Below the pieces are notes generated by a model. The model was given only the letters and a program-made list of their open reading frames with translations. It made no database searches and was not told where the DNA came from. DNA of 6,973 nt from Streptomyces katrae (GTDB lineage Bacteria; Actinomycetota; Actinomycetes; Streptomycetales; Streptomycetaceae). Below are positions 1 through 4,371 of the stretch, piece after piece (the first letter of the stretch is position 1; the number at the start of each line of letters is the position of its first letter). The position numbers and the translations under genes are program-made. The DNA lies in assembly GCF_000966975.1 (NCBI RefSeq), contig NZ_JZWV01000653.1, positions 1 through 6,973 of the forward strand, written 5' to 3'.

Positions 1-546
1 GTCGAAGGGGACGAGGGCGGGCATCTCCTCGGCCGCCGGGGGCAGGGTGGCGGTCGCGGCGGAGCGCAGGGCCTCCGGGGTGATGCCGTGGGACGCGAGG
101 ACGAGTCCGGCCAGGCCCTCGGGCTCGGCCAGCAGGCCCAGCGCCAGGTGCTCGGTGCGGATCTCGGCGTTGTTCGCGGCGCGCGCCTCGTTCTGCGAGG
201 CGACGACGACGTTGCGGGCGCGGGGGGTGAACCGGGAGAAGCCCGCTTCGGGGTCGAGGGCGGCGTCGCCCTCCTTGTCGGCCTTGGGGACGAAGCGCTT
301 CTGGGCGGCCTGGCGGGTGACCCCCATGCTGCGGCCGATGTCGGTCCAGGAGGCGCCGGAGCGGCGGGCCTGGTCGACGAAGTGGCCGATGAGGTGGTCC
401 GCCACCTCACCGAGGTGCTCGGCCGCGACGACGGCGCCGCTGAGCTGCTCCAGGGTGTCGGCGTGGGAGTTCTTGATGGCCTCGATCAGCTCGTCGAGGC
501 GGACGGGGTTGGCGATGCGGACGGGTTCCACGGAAGGGTTCGTCAT
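1..546 (-). CDS. HTH plus Clp-N domain protein (3' end outside window)
   Basis: Read on the minus strand from the ATG at 546-544, the frame is open for 182 codons to the window edge, so the C-terminus is missing. Residues 1-60 look helical and match no family I can name. Residues 66-85 (SWTDIGRSMGVTRQAAQKRF) have the shape of a helix-turn-helix. Residues 103-164 (from FSRFTPRA through TEHLALGLL to SHGITPEAL) form a Clp N-terminal repeat, the adaptor- and substrate-binding module at the front of ClpA/ClpC. No AAA+ Walker motif is present in the visible part, so this is not ClpC itself. Such HTH/Clp-N proteins are common in actinobacteria and usually annotated only as 'Clp protease N-terminal domain-containing'. 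A regulator or adaptor linked to Clp proteolysis is an inference. The start is supported by a -10 box 7 nt upstream and by the lack of a Shine-Dalgarno sequence, indicating a leaderless mRNA. Confidence 0.88.
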   Translation of the reverse strand, partial: MTNPSVEPVRIANPVRLDELIEAIKNSHADTLEQLSGAVVAAEHLGEVADHLIGHFVDQARRSGASWTDIGRSMGVTRQAAQKRFVPKADKEGDAALDPEAGFSRFTPRARNVVVASQNEARAANNAEIRTEHLALGLLAEPEGLAGLVLASHGITPEALRSAATATLPPAAEEMPALVPFD

Positions 547-551
547 AGGTG

Positions 552-592
552 CAACCCTAGGTTGACACCTGGGTGGTGTCAACCGTCGGTTG
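552..592. promoter_or_regulatory. 41-bp double palindrome, probable operator
   Basis: A perfect 10-bp inverted repeat, GGTTGACACC (560-569) and GGTGTCAACC (575-584), is centred on base 572. Flanking it, CAACC (552-556) and GGTTG (588-592) are symmetric about the same centre. The result is CAACC-N3-GGTTGACACC-N5-GGTGTCAACC-N3-GGTTG. Fifteen of 18 arm positions pair. One inner arm contains the -35 and the -10 lies between an inner and an outer half-site, so a bound protein would block RNA polymerase. I do not recognise the motif as the HspR, HrcA, ClgR, PopR or RheA site. Autoregulation by the HTH protein encoded just downstream is the simplest guess. Confidence 0.75.
554..582 (-). promoter_or_regulatory. 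Leaderless SigHrdB-type promoter of the HTH/Clp-N gene
   Basis: On the minus strand a consensus -35 TTGACA (582-577) is followed by 17 nt and a -10 TAGGGT (559-554). Seven nt separate the -10 from the ATG at 546, so transcription should begin at or within a base of the A of the ATG. No Shine-Dalgarno sequence is visible in the short stretch before the ATG. This spacing is the hallmark of actinobacterial leaderless genes. The assignment to the principal sigma factor rests on hexamer match only. Confidence 0.85.
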
Positions 593-599
593 TCACTAC

Positions 600-638
600 G
601 GGGGTGGAGGGAGCTGGGGACGCGTTCCCTCCATCCCC
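600..638 (-). terminator. Terminator-like hairpin after the PH-like gene
   Basis: TGGAGGGA (605-612) pairs with TCCCTCCA (626-633), and the stem is extended by GGGG/CCCC across one bulged base, with a 13-nt loop. It lies 16 nt past the stop of the PH-like gene (654) and just before the next gene's promoter, which is where a factor-independent terminator is expected. There is no U-tract, as is usual in Streptomyces. Confidence 0.5.
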
Positions 639-653
639 GGGCGCGTGCGACCG

Positions 654-1079
654 TCAGGCGGCCGGCTGGTTCTGGGCCGTCAGCAGACCCAGCAGCTGGT
701 CCATCTCGCTCCGCCAGATGCGGTGCACGTTCATGCGGGTCGGCTTCGCCTGGCCGGGGAGCTGCATGCGGAACGAGCTCCAGATGGCGTTGCGCTTGGC
801 CTCGGTGATGGTGCCGACCGCCTCGTGCGGCGGTATCGCGAAGACGATCTCCTGCGGGCGGTTGCTCATCCGGCTCGCCCGGTGGAGCACCACGGCCTGC
901 TCCGTCACGGTGACGAAGTAGTAGCTGAGGAACGCCTGGCCGATGAGGCCGAACATGCTCATCAGCCACACGCTCGGGCCGGCGATGGCCTGGATCGTGA
1001 CGATGGGGCGGTCGGCGGGGTTGGCCTGGGCGAGGGCTTCGGCCACCTGCTGCTGGATCGTGGCCTTCTTGACGGCCAT
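654..1079 (-). CDS. Small PH-like (bPH-type) protein of unknown function
   Basis: This encodes a 141-aa protein from the ATG at 1079-1077, chosen because a strong Shine-Dalgarno AGGAGG (1089-1084) sits 4 nt upstream. Longer in-frame extensions cross the 5' leader and look non-coding. The N-terminus (1-25) is a polar helix. Residues 26-55 are moderately hydrophobic with few charges (PSVWLMSMFGLIGQAFLSYYF) and could be one weak membrane segment or the core of the fold. From residue 54 the pattern YYFVTVTEQAVVLHR ... RPQEIVFAIPPHEA ... IWSSFRMQLPG ... TRMNVHRIWRSEMDQLL is a run of short beta strands ending in an amphipathic helix, as in bacterial PH domains. The PH assignment is from pattern only. 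It is transcribed toward the HTH/Clp-N gene but separated from it by a terminator-like hairpin and a strong promoter, so it is probably not in an operon with it. Confidence 0.85.
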   Translation of the reverse strand: MAVKKATIQQQVAEALAQANPADRPIVTIQAIAGPSVWLMSMFGLIGQAFLSYYFVTVTEQAVVLHRASRMSNRPQEIVFAIPPHEAVGTITEAKRNAIWSSFRMQLPGQAKPTRMNVHRIWRSEMDQLLGLLTAQNQPAA

Positions 1080-1104
1080 GGGTCCTCCTGAGCGGAATTT
1101 CACG

Positions 1105-1122
1105 GCCCCCGTCGTCGGGGGC
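1105..1122 (-). promoter_or_regulatory. 5' leader hairpin upstream of the PH-like gene
   Basis: GCCCCCG (1105-1111) and CGGGGGC (1116-1122) form a perfect 7-bp GC stem with a 4-nt loop. It starts about 26 nt upstream of the ATG on the minus strand and leaves the AGGAGG ribosome binding site free. It could stabilise the mRNA end or attenuate transcription. No ligand-binding architecture is apparent. Confidence 0.45.
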
Positions 1123-1213
1123 ACCGCAGAGTACCGGCCATGTGGCGGGGATTTCGCGCCAGGCCGGGGGTGTGGGCCGTGCGCCCTGAATTGGGCTCGG
1201 CCGCCCGCCTCGC

Positions 1214-1280
1214 GGGGAGTTGGAGCGATTGATTCCGTTTGACGCCCAGGCTCTTCGGCCGCCTCGTTCCCCAACTCCCC
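1214..1280. repeat. Long-range perfect 10-bp inverted repeat
   Basis: GGGGAGTTGG (1214-1223) and CCAACTCCCC (1271-1280) are exact reverse complements separated by 47 bp, in the middle of the divergent intergenic region. They could be paired operator sites for a looping or tandem regulator, or the base of a long RNA stem. The function is unknown. Confidence 0.5.
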
Positions 1281-1332
1281 ATGCCCTATTGTGCGTTGAC
1301 CCCGCTGGACGAAGAATGCAGTGCACATGTCA

Positions 1333-1349
1333 ACCGAAGGATCTTCGGT
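1333..1349. promoter_or_regulatory. 17-bp palindrome upstream of the protease start
   Basis: ACCGAAG-GAT-CTTCGGT is a perfect 7+7 inverted repeat with a 3-bp centre, ending 30 bp before the protease ATG and 14 bp before its ribosome binding site. It may be an operator or a short stem-loop in the leader. The palindrome stands out as AT-richer than its surroundings. No regulator is recognised. Confidence 0.5.
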
Positions 1350-1379
1350 ACGCATTCGTCACCAGAGGGGAACCCCCAC

Positions 1380-2210
1380 ATGAACAAGCCTCTCGCCGGC
1401 GCCGTGTTGTCCCTGCTCCTGACCGGAGCGGCGGCAACTCCGGCCGTGGCCCAGGCCTCCACGCCCCAGCAGGCCGCCGCCGTCACCTACGCGGGCACGG
1501 TCGCGCTCAGCAACTGCTCCGGCTCCGTGGTCCGTACGCCCGCCTCCCAGCCGGACGACCCCGCGCTCGTCCTGTCGAACGGGCACTGCCTGGAGACCGG
1601 CTTCCCGGCGGCGGGCGAGGTGCTCGTCAACCAGGCGTCCAGCCGCAGCTTCTCCCTGCTCAACGCCTCGGGCTCCAAGGTCGCGACCCTGCGCGCGAGC
1701 AAGATCGCGTACGGCACGATGACGGACACCGACGTCTCGCTCTACCAGCTGACCAAGACGTACGCGCAGATCCAGAGCCAGTACGGCATCGCCGCCCTCA
1801 CCCTGAACGACACCCACCCCGTGCAGGGTTCCTCGATCAAGGTGGTCTCCGGCTACTGGAAGCGCACCTACAGCTGCAGCGTCGACGGGTTCGTGTACCG
1901 CCTCAAGGAGGGCGACTGGACCTGGAAGGACTCGGTCCGCTACACCTCGTCCTGCAACACCATCGGCGGCACCTCCGGCTCGCCGGTGATCGACACGACG
2001 ACCGGCAAGGTCGTCGCCGTCAACAACACGGGCAACGAGGACGGTCAGCGCTGCACGGACAACAACCCGTGCGAGGTGGACCAGGCGGGCAACGTCACGG
2101 TCCGCCAGGGCATCAACTACGCCCAGGAGACGTACGTCCTCGTCCCGTGCATCGGCCCCGGCAACCAGATCGACCTGAACCGCCCGGGCTGCACCCTGCC
2201 GAAGCCGTGA
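1380..2210 (+). CDS. Secreted trypsin-like serine protease
   Basis: This encodes a 276-aa secreted peptidase of the chymotrypsin-like (S1/PA) type. The ATG at 1380 is preceded by AGAGGGGA (1364-1371) with 8-nt spacing and opens a classic signal peptide: MNKPL, a hydrophobic run at 6-20, then the AVA-QA cleavage region near residue 25. Catalytic residues by motif are His69 in SNGHC, Asp118 in TDTDVSLYQL and Ser199 in GGTSGSPV. The GTSGSP form in place of GDSGGP is typical of bacterial V8/glutamyl-like and Streptomyces secreted enzymes. Eight cysteines (46, 70, 166, 192, 225, 231, 257, 271) suggest about four disulfides, as expected outside the cell. After the signal peptide the catalytic domain starts almost at once, so there is little room for a pro-region of the kind found in the SGPA family. 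The substrate cannot be told. It stands alone, with a terminator directly behind it. Confidence 0.93.
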   Translation: MNKPLAGAVLSLLLTGAAATPAVAQASTPQQAAAVTYAGTVALSNCSGSVVRTPASQPDDPALVLSNGHCLETGFPAAGEVLVNQASSRSFSLLNASGSKVATLRASKIAYGTMTDTDVSLYQLTKTYAQIQSQYGIAALTLNDTHPVQGSSIKVVSGYWKRTYSCSVDGFVYRLKEGDWTWKDSVRYTSSCNTIGGTSGSPVIDTTTGKVVAVNNTGNEDGQRCTDNNPCEVDQAGNVTVRQGINYAQETYVLVPCIGPGNQIDLNRPGCTLPKP

Positions 2211-2231
2211 GCCCCGTCTGACCCACCCGCC

Positions 2232-2277
2232 CCGCGGCCCCGCCGCCTCCGTCCGACCGGAGGCGGCGGGGCCGCGG
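2232..2277 (+). terminator. Strong GC hairpin terminator after the protease
   Basis: The stem is a perfect 20 bp (2232-2251 with 2258-2277) with a 6-nt TCCGAC loop, starting 21 nt after the protease stop. All pairs but one are G-C. There is no U-tract. It should insulate recA from the protease. Confidence 0.88.
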
Positions 2278-2455
2278 TGCGTGCCCCCGCGCCTCGGGTC
2301 GGCCGGGGGCGATCTTCGCCGCCGATGTGATGACCGCCACAAGGTGGCGCCTTCCCGCAGGTCCCGTCGTTGGTCCCCGGGGAAGTGCCCGGCGGGGGCG
2401 GTGGAGGGCGTTCCGCCTTCGGTGGGACGGGGTTGCCGGGTGCGGCGCGGTCGGC
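2278..2455. other. Spacer between terminator and recA promoters
   Basis: This 178-bp stretch has no plausible gene. It holds a second, weaker hairpin, GCCCCCG (2283-2289) with CGGGGGC (2304-2310), which may act as a back-up terminator, and a compact palindrome CGCCAC-AAG-GTGGCG (2335-2349) of unknown role. Confidence 0.5.
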
Positions 2456-2485
2456 TTGACAGGGAAATCGAACATCCATTCTGAT
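2456..2485 (+). promoter_or_regulatory. recA distal promoter with LexA/SOS-box-like site
   Basis: TTGACA (2456-2461), 18 nt, then TCTGAT (2480-2485) gives a plausible vegetative promoter. The spacer holds TCGAAC-ATCC-ATTCTG (2468-2483). Its left half matches the actinobacterial SOS consensus TCGAAC-N4-GTTCGA exactly, while the right half matches at 3 of 6 positions. The core GAAC-N4-ATTC resembles the Cheo-box-like element I recall from Streptomyces recA studies. LexA bound here would cover the promoter, consistent with damage-inducible recA. The degenerate right half suggests weak or partial repression. Confidence 0.72.
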
Positions 2486-2488
2486 GAG

Positions 2489-2497
2489 TTATCCACA
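2489..2497 (+). promoter_or_regulatory. Perfect DnaA box in the recA control region
   Basis: TTATCCACA matches the classical DnaA-box consensus TTATNCACA at every base. It sits between the LexA-type promoter and the RecA-NDp promoter, 23 bp upstream of the latter. Six of its nine bases are A/T, so a chance match in DNA this GC-rich is unlikely. A single box is not an origin. Binding by DnaA is an inference. Confidence 0.6.
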
Positions 2498-2520
2498 GCC
2501 GAAACGGGCGTGGAAGCGCA

Positions 2521-2543
2521 TTGTCAGTGGCAGGCGTTAGCGT
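2521..2543 (+). promoter_or_regulatory. RecA-NDp promoter (PafBC-dependent, LexA-independent type)
   Basis: TTGTCAGTG (2521-2529), 8 nt, then TAGCGT (2538-2543) matches the actinobacterial RecA-NDp consensus TTGTCRGTG-N8-TANNNT without a mismatch. In mycobacteria this class of promoter drives the LexA-independent DNA-damage response and is activated by PafBC. Transcription should begin near 2550, about 37 nt before the accepted recA ATG. Confidence 0.93.
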
Positions 2544-2586
2544 CAATGGCGTGAAGCGATCGACTCAAGCAAACCGGGTGGAACCC

Positions 2587-3696
<1,110 letters not shown>

Positions 3697-3698
3697 CC

Positions 3699-4284
3699 GT
3701 GCGGGAAGAGCGGGAGAGGGGCGGCAGAGCCGGGGGCAGCCGTGAGGGCCGCCAGGAGCTGCCGCCCCAGAGCCCCGAGGAGCAGGCGCGGGCGATCTGT
3801 CTGCGCCTGCTCACCGGGATGCCGCGCACCCGGCGGCAGCTCGCGGACGCCCTGGCGAAGCGGGGCATCCCCGAGGAGGTCTCCGAGGCGGTCCTCTCCC
3901 GGTACGAGGAAGTGGGCCTGATCGACGACGCCGCCTTCGCCGGGGCCTGGGTCGAGTCCCGGCACCGCGGCCGGGGCCTGGCCCGCCGGGCGCTCGCGCA
4001 GGAACTGCGGACCAAGGGGGTGCACACCACCCTCGTCCAGGAGGCGCTGGAGCAGCTGGACTCCGAGCAGGAGGAGCAGACCGCCCGCGAGCTCGTGGAG
4101 CGCAAGCTCCGCTCGACCCGGGGGCTGGAGCGCGACAAGCGGATCCGGCGCCTGGCGGGGATGCTCGCGCGCAAGGGGTACCCGGAGGGCAGGGTACCCG
4201 GAGGGCATGGCCCTGCGGGTGGTGCGCCGCGCACTGGAGACGGAAGGCGAGGACGCCGACGACCTGGGCTACCCGGGGGACTGA
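3699..4284 (+). pseudogene. recX: RecX, frameshifted near its 3' end by a 16-bp duplication
   Basis: RecX binds RecA filaments and limits their growth. The GTG start at 3699 lies 2 nt after the recA stop, implying co-transcription and translational coupling. Residues 31-76 (CLRLLTGMPRTRRQLADAL ... YEEVGLIDD) form helical repeat 1, 78-121 (FAGAWVESRHRGRGLARRAL) repeat 2, and 122-164 most of repeat 3. After G164 (GYPEG) a 16-bp tandem duplication shifts the frame. The reading continues 58 residues in Gly/Arg/Pro-rich low-complexity sequence to a stop at 4365-4367 (222 aa). Removing one copy restores MALRVVRRALETEGEDADD ending at the stop 4282-4284, giving 189 aa, the normal length for Streptomyces RecX. 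The final helix of repeat 3 is therefore lost as written. Most of the protein is intact, so residual function is possible. A sequencing or assembly artefact cannot be excluded from sequence alone. Confidence 0.9.
4176..4207 (+). repeat. Exact 16-bp tandem duplication inside recX
   Basis: GGGTACCCGGAGGGCA occurs twice back to back (4176-4191 and 4192-4207) with no mismatch and no further extension on either side. Because 16 is not a multiple of 3, it shifts the recX frame. Each copy contains GGTACC. The second copy ends at the A of the ATG (4207-4209) that is Met165 in the restored frame. Confidence 0.97.
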
Positions 4285-4292
4285 CCCCCGGG
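4272..4292 (+). terminator. Hairpin at the ancestral recX stop codon
   Basis: CCCGGGGG (4272-4279) and CCCCCGGG (4285-4292) form a perfect 8-bp stem. The 5-nt loop ACTGA contains the ancestral recX stop TGA (4282-4284). A further G-rich/C-rich pairing follows (GGGGG-TAG-CCCCC, 4299-4311). Together they look like the recA-recX terminator. In the frameshifted reading frame, ribosomes would translate straight through it. Confidence 0.6.
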
Positions 4293-4371
4293 CGGGGTGG
4301 GGGTAGCCCCCGGAAGGGGACGCCGGAGCACTCCAGTGCCGGCATCGGTGCCCTCCGACAGGGTTGACCGC

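Larger units (their letters stand above)
1080..1379. other. Divergent intergenic region (PH-like gene / protease)
   Basis: The 300 bp separate two outward-reading genes and should hold both promoters. I see no convincing consensus pair. Candidates are TACTCT on the minus strand (1133-1128) as a -10 for the PH-like gene, and TATTGT (1287-1292) or a lone TTGACC (1296-1301) on the plus strand for the protease. All lack a good partner hexamer. The clearest signals are three inverted repeats at 1105-1122, 1214-1280 and 1333-1349. I see no plausible gene here. Confidence 0.6.

Noticed and set aside
47..1091. Plus-strand open frames over the left end (for example 88-921 and 573-1091)
   Set aside because: They lie antisense to the Clp-N and PH-like genes, cross the leaderless promoter and terminator, and encode low-complexity sequence without a ribosome binding site.
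2489..2497. Replication origin
   Set aside because: Only one DnaA box is present, with no cluster, AT-rich unwinding element or dnaA/dnaN neighbours.
1359..2546. A 395-codon minus-strand frame opposite the protease
   Set aside because: It spans the 20-bp terminator hairpin and the recA promoters. The opposite strand has a signal peptide and a catalytic triad.
2546..2554. ATG-GCG-TGA mini-ORF in the recA leader
   Set aside because: It starts about 4 nt before the predicted RecA-NDp transcription start and has no ribosome binding site, so it is probably not in that transcript.
2521..2586. recA starting at TTG 2521
   Set aside because: This position is the -35 element of the RecA-NDp promoter, so it would not be in the transcript from that promoter. 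The family start is [10 protein letters not shown] at 2587.
4207..4284. Re-initiation at ATG 4207 producing a 25-aa RecX C-terminal peptide
   Set aside because: GGAGGG lies only 1 nt before this ATG, too close for efficient initiation, and a lone last helix of RecX has no evident use.
4297..4371. Permease starting at GTG 4297
   Set aside because: The extra 25 residues are Arg/Pro/Ser-rich and encoded by the hairpin-rich spacer. The normal permease N-terminus (MLRYALRTVRHRK then a membrane helix) begins at 4372 or 4375.
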